In this document: piece after piece, positions 1 to 10,900 of the stretch
How the letters are laid out: each line of letters starts with the position of its first letter
Numbering within the stretch: position 1 is the first letter of the stretch
Assembly (NCBI GenBank): GCA_037953745.1
Contig: JBAKBP010010416.1
Span: 1 to 64,000, forward strand
Reading direction: 5' to 3'
Length of the DNA stretch: 64,000 nucleotides
Origin: Lithodes maja
Taxonomy: Eukaryota; Arthropoda; Malacostraca; Decapoda; Lithodidae
The notes under the pieces: model-generated
What the model was told of the DNA's origin: nothing
Database searches by the model: none
The model's input: only the letters and a program-made list of their open reading frames with translations
Program-made: the position numbers and the translations under genes

Positions 1-82
1 CTGTATATACGGTATACTGTATATATATATATATATATATATATGACAGTATATATATATATATACAGTATATATATATACA

Positions 83-130
<48 letters not shown>

Positions 131-170
131 AACATTGTATATACAGTATATACCGGTATATATATATATT
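1..170. repeat. (TA)n microsatellite with interspersed CAGTA and CCGGTA variants
   Basis: Almost uninterrupted TA dinucleotides broken by short cAGTAtA and aCCGGTAt interruptions. The same interrupted pattern recurs at 14650-14800, 17240-17300 and 43731-43895, so the variants are a property of this genome's TA tracts. Confidence 0.95.
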
Positions 171-299
171 TTTTTTTTTTATGCATTTTCACCTATTTCG
201 TTTATATATTTTCTTTTATATATTTTTGTTCTTTTCGCCTTATTATTTGTTTTCCTTTTCACATTTTCTCGCATTATTATTTGTATTATTATTGATATT

Positions 300-335
300 A
301 TTCTTATTCTTCTTATTATTAGTATAATAATAATA

Positions 336-366
<31 letters not shown>
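300..366. repeat. (ATT)n / (TAA)n trinucleotide tract
   Basis: Repeated ATT and AAT triplets. The open frame across 135-533 is a by-product of T-rich low-complexity sequence, and no gene is supported between 170 and 500. Confidence 0.85.
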
Positions 367-500
367 GTATTTTTCAATTTTTTTATTTATTTTTTATAAC
401 AAGATGGAGCAAACTTTTCCCCCAACAATTCGGGACACAAAACTGCTGCTTTTTTGGGCGGAATATATTATGCGAATCCCTAAAATATCGCCTTTGGTGT

Positions 501-700
501 TTCAGGAGAGAGAGAAAGAGAGAGAGAGAGTGAGAGAGTGAGAGTGAGAGAGTGAGAGAGAGAGGGGGGGAGAGAGAGAGAGTGTGTGTGTGTGTGATAG
601 AGAAAGAGAGGGAGATAATGTGTAAGAGAGAGTATGTGAGAGTGAGAGTGTGGGTGAAAGTGAGCGAGAGAGAGTGAGTATGTGTGTGAGTAAGAATGAG
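501..700. repeat. (GA)n / (GTGA)n low-complexity tract
   Basis: Imperfect GA repeats with GTGA and GTGT interruptions. The 650-1075 open frame starts in this tract and runs into transposon DNA, so it is not treated as coding. Confidence 0.85.
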
Positions 701-858
701 TGTTATAAGGAGTTACAAGGAATAGTTAGTATCTCAGAGGCTTTGCTGTCCATTCCGAGGAGATACTGGAAGTGGAAGGAGAGAGACTGTTTAGTGCACT
801 ACACTCTTTACAGAGTGTGCAAAATACTATCTACTCTCTTCTTGAACTGCTTTAAGCA

Positions 859-902
859 AGGTTCACACATTGGCGAGTCGGAGCGCAACTCCAACGCGAG
901 TG
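859..902 (+). repeat. Left terminal inverted repeat
   Basis: Starts AGGTTCACACAT, then GGCGAGTCGGAGCGC and CAACGCGAGT blocks, which recur inverted at 2892-2935. Confidence 0.85.
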
Positions 903-1550
903 ATGACATTTTTGCACTCGCCAATGATTATCCCAAATTCGCCGACACTCGCCGACACTCGCACAGACTCGCGTGGACTCGCGGTGGACCGCATAGACTC
1001 GCGAACGCGGCCAAAATTTTTGTACAGACACAAAAATTGGAGAGTCAAGTGGGAGTAGGACGCCAACTCGCATAGAGTCACGTAGACTCGCATAGACTCG
1101 CGTAGACTCGTGTAAACTCCTGTAGACTCGTGTGACACTCATGTAGACTCGCGTGACAGTCACGTTGTACTATTTAGAAATTTAATGATCGCGAGTCTAC
1201 ACGAGTCCACGCGGGTCTACGTGAGTCTACACGAGTACAACAGGAGTCTACACTATAGTAAACAACCAATATTGCCAAAGGCGAGTTTAACGGGAGTCAA
1301 TCAGGAGTCAACACGACGCTAACGCGAGTTAACACGGGGTAACGCGAGTGTAACACGTGTAAACGAGAGTACCCACGTGGTGGTCTGGATTTCACAATAT
1401 ATGTCGCGAGTCTATGCGAAACAAACACGAATTTACGCGATATTAATGTGAGTCTATGTGAGTCTATGCGAAACCAACGTGAGTCTACGCGAGTAACTGT
1501 GAAACTAACGTGAGTCGACGCGAGTGGTGTGCGACTGCTGGCAACACCGC
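890..1550. repeat. Left subterminal array of degenerate ~10-bp repeats (core ACTCGCGTAG / GAGTCTACGC)
   Basis: Dozens of near-copies of a 10-mer around ACTCGYGTAG spaced about 10 bp apart. They read in one orientation to about 1160 and then mostly in the other (GAGTCTACGC) from about 1190 to 1530. A roughly helical spacing fits a binding-site array. Overlapping open frames on both strands are artefacts of this periodicity. Confidence 0.85.
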
Positions 1551-1583
1551 GAGAGTAGGTGGCACCACCGCGTCAATACCCCC

Positions 1584-1590
1584 TATAAAA
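1584..1590 (+). promoter_or_regulatory. TATA box of the transposon gene
   Basis: TATAAAA followed by a GC-rich leader, 185 bp upstream of the ATG at 1769. It sits just inside the left subterminal array, where a transposon promoter is expected. Confidence 0.6.
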
Positions 1591-1768
1591 AGGGACCGGG
1601 TGCTCGTCCACTCTCCACCGTGACCCCACCAAGGACCCATTGACCCGGGCCGCACAGCGACCCACGCTGCCCTACCACGCTGCCTGCCCTACCTGCCTGC
1701 CCTACCACACTGCCTGCCCTACCACACTGCCTGCCCTACCATGCTGCCCTACCTGCCTGCCCTGCACC

Positions 1769-2333
1769 ATGCCTTTGCCCAAGGAGAAGGTGGCGGCCAC
1801 CAAGTCTCGGAAGGGTGGTGATGGTGTTGTGAAGAAAGGCAAGGCTACACCTTCCGAACAACCCCGCATCGCACCCCCTGCCAGGAGGCCTGTTGCGTCG
1901 CAAGACTTGGACGACTCGGATGACATTGTGCCGGACAGCCAGCCCAGTGGACATGAGGACATGGACGTGTTTGATGGAGATATTGATGCTGACGACAGCC
2001 AGGATACTCGGACCAGCCAGGATATTCAGACCAGTCAGGATACTCATACTAGTCAGGATACTCATACCAGTCAGGACACCCAAGGTAGCCTCAGTGACAG
2101 TGATGATGATTCCCCTGACCCCCCTGTCAGCGCGGGCCCTGTGTGTTATGGCGCCATTAAGAAGAATAAGTTGACAAGGGTGATCTTGAGCGACGAGACT
2201 GAGGACATGCTGGCCGAGTGGGTGAAGGACACCCCCATGTTATATATGAAGCGTAGCAAGGCCTACAAAGATACGCGCAGGAAACTCCGCGCCTACGACG
2301 AGAAGGCTGCTACCCTGGGTGTTAATGTCACAG
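1769..2333 (+). CDS. First exon of a MADF/Myb-SANT-like transposon accessory protein (partial)
   Basis: The chosen start is the ATG at 1769 in a CACCATG context; the frame is open further upstream but has no ATG. The product begins MPLPKEKVAATKSRKGG, a basic segment. An acidic, Ser/Asp/Gln-rich tract follows, with a tandem SQDTHT/SQDTQ motif. From about residue 138 comes a helical segment with DEMLAEW-like and MLYMKRSKAYKDTRRKL motifs. This resembles the first half of MADF domains, which bind DNA and in PIF/Harbinger elements help the transposase. The exon ends at CAG|GTAAGTA (donor GT at 2334), in the middle of the domain, so a second exon is required. None is visible before the right TIR, so the gene is probably truncated by an internal deletion. 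The family assignment is by motif pattern only. Confidence 0.6.
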
Positions 2334-2339
2334 GTAAGT
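2331..2339 (+). other. Splice donor (CAG|GTAAGTA)
   Basis: An exact match to the metazoan 5' splice-site consensus, placed in the frame of the MADF exon. The frame stops 56 bp later if read through. Confidence 0.65.
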
Positions 2340-2400
2340 ACCCACAACAAAACATGCAGCATGCAATATTAATTGTAATAAGTGATTGAATACCTTGATG

Positions 2401-2438
2401 GTGTGTTGGTGGGTGGGTGGGTGGGTGGGTGGGTTGGG
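2401..2438. repeat. (GGGT)n tract
   Basis: About seven GGTG/GGGT units inside the putative intron of the transposon. It is a potential G-quadruplex former on the plus strand. Confidence 0.8.
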
Positions 2439-2519
2439 CTGTATCCTGCAGAGTACGTCCGTCCGTGGTGGTGTTGCGTGGTGTGAATAATGGTGCCAGT
2501 GGGGGCCTCTTTATATACG

Positions 2520-2900
2520 TATCCTGACACTCGCCAACACTCGCACACACTCGTGTTAGACTCCCATACACTCCTGTAAACTTCCTGTAGACTCGCGTTC
2601 ATCTCGTGTAAACTCATGTAAACTTGTGTAAACTCCTGTGACACTCGTGTAGACTCCCGTAAACTCGCACTATTCGTACCCTGGAATTTGACCGTTATTT
2701 TTCAAATTTTGGCGGTGCGTGTTGGGGTCGTGTTACACTCGCCGACACTCGCGGATACTCCTGTAAACTCGTGTAAACTCGTGTAAACTCATGTAAACTC
2801 GTGTTATTTTCGTGTTACATGCGTGTATACTCGCATCAGATGCTACTCGCGTTGGGTTCGGGCTCCATCATGGTGAGTATGCGGCGAGTGTGACTCGCGT
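2520..2900. repeat. Right subterminal array of the same ~10-bp repeats
   Basis: Repeats around ACTCGTGTAAACTC, the same core as the left array, interrupted at about 2665-2735 by a non-repetitive block. Confidence 0.8.
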
Positions 2901-2935
2901 TGGCCTCGCGCTCCGACTCGCCTATGTGTGAACCT
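2892..2935 (-). repeat. Right terminal inverted repeat
   Basis: Inverted copy of 859-902, ending ATGTGTGAACCT. Confidence 0.85.
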
Positions 2936-3002
2936 ACCTTTACTGAAGAACTGTTTACAACTTCGGAGGAAAGTTTGTTCCAGGTAGAACAGATCTTATA
3001 TG

Positions 3003-3365
3003 TTAAGGGGGGATGGGTCGTATATATTGGTTCCTTTATATATATTTGTATAATGTATTCAGTTTCCTCCCGAGACCTCCATCAAACTTTAAAAACAATA
3101 CATCCATTAGATCCCCCTTTAGGATAATTTGTAAATTTTTCGGTAGAAAAAACGGCCGGTACTTCCAAAATTACAGGTTCACTATCGTTCGCCAGGAAAA
3201 AAATCACCACCTAAAAAGCACGAAAGGTCTTAATATTGACAAAGAAATGGGGCGAAAGGTCTTAAAATCGACAAACTAATGGGGCAAACATATTCAAATC
3301 TGAAAACTAATGGGGCTAAACATAAGGGAAAAGGGAGTCCAGAAAAACGGCACCTCTCCCCTTAA
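3003..3365 (-). mobile_element. TTAA MITE family A, copy 1
   Basis: Family A is a 320-375 bp non-coding element. Its termini are TTAAGGGGAGRT and RYCTCCCCTTAA. Its internal blocks are conserved in all copies: CTCATGTTTAGCCCC, TTTCGTGCCATTTAGGTGTCG, GCGAGCGATAGCGAGCCTG, ACCGGCCTTCGGCCGG and a CTACCGAAAAATGTAC motif. Plus orientation here is defined as the CTCATGTTTAGCCCC block nearest the start. This copy is reversed, with TTAA at both ends (3003-3006 and 3362-3365). TTAA targets are typical of piggyBac and Kolobok transposons; no transposase is visible in the window. Confidence 0.85.
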
Positions 3366-3447
3366 AGTGCTTCCACATTTACTAGTGCTCAACCATTTTG
3401 ATTCCAACTTCCTGCCATGGTTGTGTGTTGTATTCATATGTTGTATT

Positions 3448-3450
<3 letters not shown>

Positions 3451-3482
<32 letters not shown>
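3451..3482. repeat. (GA)n microsatellite
   Basis: Sixteen GA units, followed at 3683-3790 by an imperfect GA-rich tract. The overlapping minus-strand Ser/Leu open frames (3294-3885) are artefacts of TC repeats. Confidence 0.9.
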
Positions 3483-3483
<1 letters not shown>

Positions 3484-3682
3484 TAAAGACAACATAAAGA
3501 CACCGACATAAGCAAGAAACACAAGCCAGACAAACTAAAAGATAGAATCACCCACGGAAAAAAAACCCAAAAAAAACGCGCGAAAAAGGAAGCAAGCAAT
3601 CAGGAAGACGAACAAGGAATAAGCGAAGATGATAAATGAAGGGTAAAAATGAGAAGCAATAATATAACAAATGGGGGAAGGG

Positions 3683-3790
3683 TGAGAGAGAGAGAGAGAG
3701 ACAGAATGGGAGAGAAAGAGAGCGAGAGAGAGAAAAGGGAGAGAGAGAGAAAAAGAGAGAGAGAGAGAGAGAGAATGGGGGAAAGGTGAG
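3683..3790. repeat. GA-rich imperfect tract with a duplicated ~45-bp segment
   Basis: The segment GGGGGAAGGTGAGAGAGAGG-like occurs at about 3675 and again at about 3777, flanking GA repeats. Confidence 0.7.
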
Positions 3791-3829
3791 AGAGAGGAAG
3801 CTAAAAAAGAAGAGAAACAAAGAGACCGA

Positions 3830-3899
3830 TTAAGGGGAGATGGTAGGTTTATCTGGTCTTCCTTCTCCCTCATGTTTAGCCCCATTAGTTTTCAGATTA
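3830..3899 (+). mobile_element. Family A MITE, 5' fragment (copy 2)
   Basis: Begins TTAAGGGGAGATGG and includes CTCATGTTTAGCCCCATTAG, then the homology stops abruptly at about 3899. Confidence 0.8.
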
Positions 3900-4189
3900 C
3901 TGTAGGGGTTGTTATGCCAGGGTCTTTACCGGGTTTTAATTGGTGTTTGGTTGGTTTTACTCGACTGGAGAAGTTAAAATCACACAACACATGCACGAAA
4001 GTAGTAATGGGTAAAACATAACACTGAGCACATCTATGAATTAACTTTAATATTCGCTTACCAATTAGAACGTAAACAATTATTTAACACTAGTACATAT
4101 CAATATATAATGGTCCTAGCACGGGTGAGAATCCACGAGGTAACTATGAATACACTTGGTCCTCTTCACTTAGATTAAATAGTATTATA

Positions 4190-4590
4190 CACCTTAAGGA
4201 CACTGGTGTAATATTTAATTATCACTTTTATCTTCAACTCTCTCTCTCTCTCTGTCGTTAGTTAAAGATATACACCTGGGTCGCACTGGTGTAAGAATGG
4301 GTTATCACTTTTATCTTAGGCTCTCTCTCTTCTTATAACTGTCTTCGTGGTGCGATGTATAAGGTGTTGATTTTCGGTGTGAGCATCCTGGGTTCGAATC
4401 CACGGACTGCCACATGTGTTTGTAAATTTCATTAATCGATTCTAGGAGTATGGTTGGTTGTTGGAAGGAACGTAATAATAAATAAAAGAGATACACCTGG
4501 TCGCACTGGTGTAGGGATTTAATAGAGTTTTACACTTAGCTCTGTTACACTAATATGAATGTAAGTGATACACCGGGGGTCGCACTGGTG
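4190..4590. repeat. Four dispersed ACACC...GGTGT hairpin units
   Basis: The unit ACACC(T)GG(G)TCGCACTGGTGTA appears at about 4190 (diverged), 4271, 4491 and 4571. Each can fold into a short stem, with 5-6 bp arms around a loop containing TCGCACT. Similar spacer sequences follow some of the copies. Confidence 0.6.
4350..4420 (+). repeat. tRNA-like (SINE head?) sequence with B box
   Basis: Contains GGGTTCGAATCC (about 4390-4401), a good RNA polymerase III B box, and GTGGT...ACTGCCAC pairing across about 70 nt. The cloverleaf is imperfect, so this is a degenerate tRNA-derived head rather than a tRNA gene. Confidence 0.4.
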
Positions 4591-5852
4591 TAGAAATAAA
4601 AGATAACCTCCTGTAGCACTCCTAGTCTAACACTCTGTAGATCTGAAGCTGTAGGTACAAGAGGGGATGAAGTGAGAGTCGCCGAGTCCTTTCGTCTAGT
4701 TCCGTCGATTCGCTTAGGTGGTCCTGCCGTGTGGATGGTGTGGATAGGGATACAGATGGATTAGTTGGTTTTGGGTCTTGAATGGTAGTTCCTTAATGTC
4801 ATGACATAGGGTGCATACCATCGGACTAACGCGAACATGAACTTGGACATGTCCTGCGTTATGGCTGCTCGTCTATCCTGACCTTTATACTAATCGGTGA
4901 TGAAGTTCTGTTCCGGTACTCTTGGTGTAGGGTCTTTAATACAAAGTTTCTAGTATCATGACACAGCGACGAGGTATCGGGCTAACGTGAGGAAATAAGT
5001 AAGATCATGAACTTACTATTTTCGTTCAATCTGCCACTGACCGTTGTAAGAGTGTTCAAAGAACCCAAGCTCGGTGCTTAAACCTTTTTACTGCATATGT
5101 CCTTGACCATGGAATTTGACAGATACAGTATGGACTTTTATATGCTAAGTGCCGTTATTCAGACGGTATATCGCAAAGCCCTAACCATTAAAGTAAGCTT
5201 ACCATGGCAAGATTTACTTTAATAGTTTTGTTAGAGTGCGGGATTGATACTAGAAGTCAGTTTGAGGCATGCCCTTCGGTGTTATTTCCAATATCAAAAT
5301 TGCAGCCTAATAGAGATCCTAATGTTGTCACTAAAAATGGCATGTATAAACAAAAGTTCACCAAATAGGGAAAAGAACTCCTCAGACCTTAAAGCATATC
5401 CACCATGGCTTCAATTGCTTCCTGAATGGGAGGGTAATTCTTAGGCTCAAACTCTTACATGTAAGTTTATTCAAGCCCTTGAATTGCTCTACCTGGTTCT
5501 CGTCGGGTAGTGATGACTCTGGCTGCTATGTCTCAGAGATGGTGGTTGAAGGTCAGAAGGTCATAAGTACAGGGGGGGGGTGCATTTAGGGGGGATTAAG
5601 TAGACCCCCTAGAAATTCACGCGCTGGCGAGGAGGCATCTGCGCGGAAGATCGGCACATCTGAACAGGTGAGATTTGTTTATGCTGTCTCTTTTCTGCTT
5701 GGCTGTATATTATATTCTTCTTCTGAGTTCCAGTATGGCCAAACGTGATTCTTATCATTTTTCCTGTTGTGGGTGGTAGAGTAGGGTTGATGGTGGCAAT
5801 GCTGGCTTCCCGGGTATTAGTGCGTAGTGGGGCACATTTAGACTTGGAGTGG

Positions 5853-5856
5853 CCAT
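5853..5856. other. Target site duplication CCAT (left)
   Basis: CCAT directly precedes the 5' LTR and is repeated at 14058-14061 directly after the 3' LTR. Confidence 0.85.
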
Positions 5857-7711
5857 TGTGACGCATGTCGAGTATGAGCATGCTGTACAGAACGCCCAGT
5901 CATGCCCCACTCTCGCTAGGATCGTCAGGGCAGGAACTTTGGCTGTAGTCTGTGTAAAGTTTCCTAACTTAGTTTATGTGAGCCGTTGTACTATAAGTAT
6001 TATAAATATGTATTTTGTTTTCATCTGAGTCAACGAGTTCTATTTTATATCATTAGTTATAAGTGTTGTGTGTGGGACTTATATGTAATGATGAGAGGAG
6101 AGAGAGAGAAATTGCGTGGCGAGGACCAGTGAGTGCGCCACGCGGGCAGGTAGGCCTAATTCCCTCCTCCCTCCTCCCTCTTCAGCGCGTGGGAAATCCT
6201 TTGTCGATCCCAGATTGAGAGAGAATATTACGTAATGATTGCTAGTGGGCGGTCCTTAGTAGTTGGCGATATGCTCACTAGAGGGCCGAGTATAAAAAGG
6301 GAAGTATAGCCGCATTTTCCTCAGAACTCATTTAGGCAGAGCGACTTCTCATATCCCTTGCTACTATACATATTCTTCCGACTGATGTGAACTTTCTCTA
6401 CTCTCTGAACCGCCTATCTTCTCCTCTTCCCGACCCTTTATAACCTCAATGACCCCTTTGGTGCAGATTTAGTCAGCCAAAGTATTATCGCTTGAGTTCT
6501 CACGAGATATATGCCTATTAGAATAGCCTATTTTGGAAGGGATAACTAGAATAGGATTGATTAATGTTTGTTGCACTCGTATATGCATTTCCCTGTGTAT
6601 GATTATTCATGTTCCTGTTTTCTGCTGATCTAGGTGATGCTAGACTGGGATAAGGCTACTAGAGTTGTGATTCCCGATGTGTATTAGGTTTTGTTGAACC
6701 TGTACAATCGCAACGGAGACTTGGAAAGCCTAGGTGGTCTTTCTGACTGTGTACCTTGTGAGTTTAGCACTGTGTTGCGAGTGAGGGCTTTTGCCTCTGC
6801 CACCCAGCACTGTGCTAACTCGTTTGCTTGACTTTGAGAGGATCGCCAGGAGAGAACCAGATACTAGTGATCTGGATCTCTCAAGAGAGCATCCCGTCAA
6901 TTAACGTAATTTGGCCGCACAGCCTTAAGGACCTCGCTAGGCTACGAGCCGCTTGCTCAGCCATTGTTTCCTTGCCTACTACATCCCAGCTAGACTTTGC
7001 TCGGTCAGCAGATACAGCATAGTATTGAAGCTTTCCTAATGTATGTTATTGTTTATGCACTATTGATTTCATGTGTGGCACGCATAAGCTACTTTAGAGA
7101 TTAGTGGCCCCCGAGCACAATCCTAGTAGGCTATGGCCAGTGCATTGTCGGAGTACTTCTTTTATATGTTTGCCATTTACTACTGTCTATTCTTCTAATT
7201 CTTCTTATGTCAATTTAAAGCCTTTAAATTAGTTAATTGCCAGTGTGTTGCTTATTGAATTGCTGTTCAAAATCCGATACTTACTTCTTACGAGTATCCG
7301 AGAAGCATCTAACTTTATCAGAAGATTCCTTGCTCGATGCTCGAGGACTATTGTTTAACGTAACGTAATAGTGCCGATCCGAAGTAGAGGGTGGAGGACT
7401 TCTTAAGTTCTTAGTCAAGGGTGGATTACTTCGGCTTCGGCCAACACTATTCTTTGGTGTTGTTGTATTTACTTCTTTGTTTGATTGTTGACCAGACTAG
7501 ATAACTCCCGTCTTTTTATTAGTCTGTTGTGAAACGCTAGTACCGAGTTCTTGTATACCCCGTTATAGCAGATAGAACTCTGGAGGGTATTGGTGTTTTT
7601 TGTTCGGCTGGCAGTACTCTGGGGTTGGGATCGTGTGTTTCCGTTGTGGCAGCGAGCCATACTCGAGTCCTGTGTGAGAGCCCTAGTGTACCCGAGTGCC
7701 CGGTCGTAACA
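5857..7711 (+). repeat. 5' LTR
   Basis: 1855 bp, TG...CA ends. Contains a TATA box at 6291 and a GA tract at about 6094. It is nearly identical to 12203-14057, and an older inverted solo copy lies at 45996-47840. Confidence 0.95.
6291..6298 (+). promoter_or_regulatory. LTR TATA box
   Basis: GAGTATAAAAAGGGAAG, a strong TATA context. Transcription would start about 30 bp downstream. The same motif is in the 3' LTR (12637) and, inverted, in the solo LTR (about 47398-47412). Confidence 0.65.
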
Positions 7712-7732
7712 AATGGCGACCTTGCTTAGGAT
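7712..7732 (+). other. Primer-binding-site candidate
   Basis: The sequence right after the 5' LTR contains TGGCGACCTTGCTTAGG. The TGGCGACC start is of the kind that pairs with a tRNA 3' end (CCA complement TGG). I cannot name the tRNA from memory. Confidence 0.55.
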
Positions 7733-7912
7733 TTTGTGAACAGTATAAATTTTTGCAGAGTTGTACAACATTTATTTGTTTGTACTTTAGCGTGCATATT
7801 GAAGAATATTTTTTTTGTAGGGCAATTAGTAGAGCATTTAAGAGACTCCAGTTAATTTAGTAATTAGTGCTTGCATAAGGAAGTTTAACACTTTTGTCTC
7901 GAGATTTTTTTT

Positions 7913-10900
7913 GTGGACTTCAGTATGTCGTGCCCTAGCACTGACGAGGAGCGAGAGATGCCATTTGAAGAGGTGCCGTTAGTAATCAGTGAGGAGGATG
8001 CTAGAGTTTTTGTGAGTAAGCGGTACCACGTGACGGAGGAGAGGCTGACTGGGGTGGATATTTATGGCTTGCACCTGATAGCCAAGGTTTTGGGCCTATC
8101 CAATGTAATAGGGATGTCCAAGAGGGAGCTGATTTCCTGGGTGTTGCGTGGGCGACATGGGGTTTCGGAGGAGAGGGCGTTTGGGGGGGTTCCTCCCCAG
8201 ATCCCCTCTCACTCGACTCCCACAGTGCCGTCCACTCAGTTGCCGGAGATTAGCACTCTCCCACAGAGGGATGAGAATTGGCAGATTGGAGTGCCCTCGG
8301 GCGGTGCACATGGTGGTTCCCCAGTTTTTGCCCCCCCTCCTTCAGTAGTGGCAGCTCCCTCTTCCTGCCTGTCTCCAGATATGATATTTAGACTTGAGCT
8401 TGCTAAAATTGAGAATGAGGCTAGGAAGCAGGAGAAGGAGATTGAGGTTGAGGCTAGGAAGCATGAGATTGAGGCTGAGTCTAGAAGGCAGGAGAATGAG
8501 ACTAGGAGGCACGAGGCTGAGCTTAGGTACGACTCCGAGAAATATTGTGCTCAAATAGATTTAGATAAGACTCGTGCAGAGTCGACAGGGACTCAGATGG
8601 GCCGTGAGGGCCAAGTAAGAGAACAGTCCTTGTCCCACTTAGTCAAATTGGTGCCGGCATTTAGTGAAACTGAAGTCACAGAATTTTTTAATCGTTTTGA
8701 GAAGAAGTGTAGGGAGCATAATTGGCCTGAAGAGAAGTGGGCAGCTCTAGTCTCCTCAAGACTTACGGGTAAGGGTCTGAAGGCTTATGATGCACTGCCT
8801 TTAGAGTCTTGCATTGACTACCCAGAATTGAAGAGAGCTGTCCTACGGGCATACGAGTTGCAACCAGAAACATATCGATTGAAGTTTCGGGGTGTTACGA
8901 AGACTAGGGAGGCGACCTTTCTTGAACATGCCCGGGACTTAAAAGATGCACTTACAAACTGGACACGTTCTGAGAAAGCTGAGACGGCCGAACAGTTGAC
9001 TGAGCTGTTTCTGCTCGAGCAGTTTTATAAGTGTACAGGTGCAGAAATGACTTTAACCATTAAAGAAAAGAACCCAAAAACTCTACAGGAGGCAGCTGAG
9101 ATGGCTGACCTCCGGCTATCACTAATTCGTGGGTGCGGGTCTGCCCAGCGTAGTGAGGCAGGTAACAAGGGGCGTGACGCCCAACCCCCCCGAGTTAGTG
9201 ATATACATTATGCAAATAAGTACAAGAGCTATGATACCAAGACTGACCACAAGACTAGCACCGTCCCATTTAAGAAGGGGCCGGGCCCTTCCCAGTACCA
9301 AGGGAAGCCCAGAGGGGAGTTGGAGTGTTATCATTGTCATGAAAAGGGGCACTTTGCAAGAGTCTGTCCTAGCAAACCACCTACAGCAGCTGTGTCTTTG
9401 GCCTGCAACATTTGTGTGTCTCCGAAGTTTTCTGAGTTTGCCCGGGGCAGTTCGTCAGAGGCTGAGGCACAGCCAATGCAGAAGCACCTGGGAGGCTCGA
9501 ACCCTGCTCAGGATGTTTTTTGCGACCATAGAGGACGGGGTTGCGTGATGTGGGCGGGGCGCAAGCATGGAGTAGAGGTCTTGCGTGATACAGGTGCTTC
9601 CCAGACTCTGATGAATAACTTGACTGGCTACCCTATAAATGCGGCTCGGGTGGTAGTGGTGCAGGGTATTAATGCAACTCGGTCATACCCGCTGGTGCGG
9701 TTGGAGTTGGAGGTGGATGGTGTGGCACGTGAATTGGATGTCGGGATTGTGGAGAAACTGCCAGTGGAGGGCGTCGACCTTCTTCTCGGCAACGACTTTG
9801 CAATGCCCGCTTCTGAGGTTCTACCCTTAGTCGTTGCCGAGAGGCCGGCCGACGTGAGTGGGGAAGAGCAAGAGTGTGTCGAGCGGTGCCAGGCACAACC
9901 CATGGCGTGTGCTGTCACCCGAGCTCGGGCAGCTAAAGTGTCACAGCCTAGTCCTCCGTCTTCAGACCAGCAGAGGAACGATCAACAGCAGGAGGCTAAA
10001 GCTGGAGTTGGTTTTAAGAGTTTTGACTCGGCGGCTCTCCTGGGTGATTCAGTATTGGCACCTATGTTAGAGTCTGGAGAGGCCCCAGGACCAGTCACAG
10101 CTAGTGAGGAGGTAGGGCCGGAAGAGACTCCGAGGCAGCAACGTTGCACACGGAGAGAAAAAAGGGTTGCTCAGTTTGATATTGGGGGAGGACTTGGGTT
10201 GCTTCGGAAGCATCTAGACAGGTTGGTTCCCTCAGATATTTGTAAACTGCAGTTGGAGGATCCGGAAGTTCAGAAGTGTGGTAATGGTGCTGTCGAGATC
10301 AAACACGAGGACGGGGAAGCATGTCATGTGAACCTGTTGGAGGAGTTTGTGAGGCAACCACCTGAGCAGCCTACTGTCCCTGCGTTGGTCTGCCGCGGCC
10401 AAGGTGGAGAAGGAGAGGGGGGCAGTAGGGCACAGGTGGAGGAGAGTAGGGATTGTTATGTCTCGGCGGAGCCGTGGGCGGGGGACACGAGTCTGGTGGC
10501 TGTGGAAGCGCTAGAGCACCTGCCTGAGCAGCAGTGTGCAGCACTCCAGCACCAGCTCGGTTCATACCCCACTGGTCGTGCCGAGCCCCTGAGTCTCACA
10601 ACTCGGGCGGTGCAAGATGTTCCACGGGCAGGTCACGTGAATGTTGAAAGACCGTTAGCCTCGTTGTTTCGGTGGTTCAAGGTGGGCGACGAGGCTTTGG
10701 CATGGTTGCCAGGTCAGGGTCGACCCATGGCTGCCAAGGGTGGTGGTCAAAAGGAGGACATTGAGCAAATTGGTAAGGTCGGCTGTGGTATCGCAGTGCC
10801 CGGTCGTCGCATAGCCTCCCAATGCTGCTCTAGTCTAATGCAACAGCCCTACCATAGACCGACTGTATCTGGCCATGTCGCTGAAAGCGGTGATGCTGCG

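Larger units (their letters stand above)
859..2935 (+). mobile_element. TIR DNA transposon carrying a MADF-type first exon, probably internally deleted
   Basis: The two ends are inverted copies of one another: AGGTTCACACAT at 859 and its reverse complement ending at 2935. The match continues inward for about 40 bp with a few differences. Inside the ends lie two arrays of a degenerate 10-mer, then a TATA-box promoter and a coding exon with a consensus splice donor. No transposase (DDE) ORF is present. MADF/Myb-like accessory proteins are a hallmark of PIF/Harbinger transposons, so that superfamily is the best guess. I do not see a clean 3-bp target duplication (CAA left, TAC right), so it stays open. 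About 2.08 kb, likely non-autonomous. Confidence 0.75.
3900..5856. other. Unassigned repeat-like region upstream of the LTR element
   Basis: No coding sequence is supported. It contains the hairpin units at 4190-4590 and a tRNA-like B box near 4388. It also contains two similar blocks (about 4798-4840 and 4955-5012) sharing TCATGACAYAG, a TATCGG/CATCGG core, CTAACGYGA and CATGAACTT. A run of G occurs at about 5571-5579. The sequence could belong to the terminus of an older LTR or other retroelement into which the Gmr1-like element inserted, but I cannot identify it. Confidence 0.4.

Noticed and set aside
1640..1768. N-terminal extension of the MADF exon rich in CPTCLPYHTA repeats
   Set aside because: It has no ATG in frame; the sequence is a short GC-rich tandem repeat in the leader, and the ATG at 1769 has a good Kozak context.
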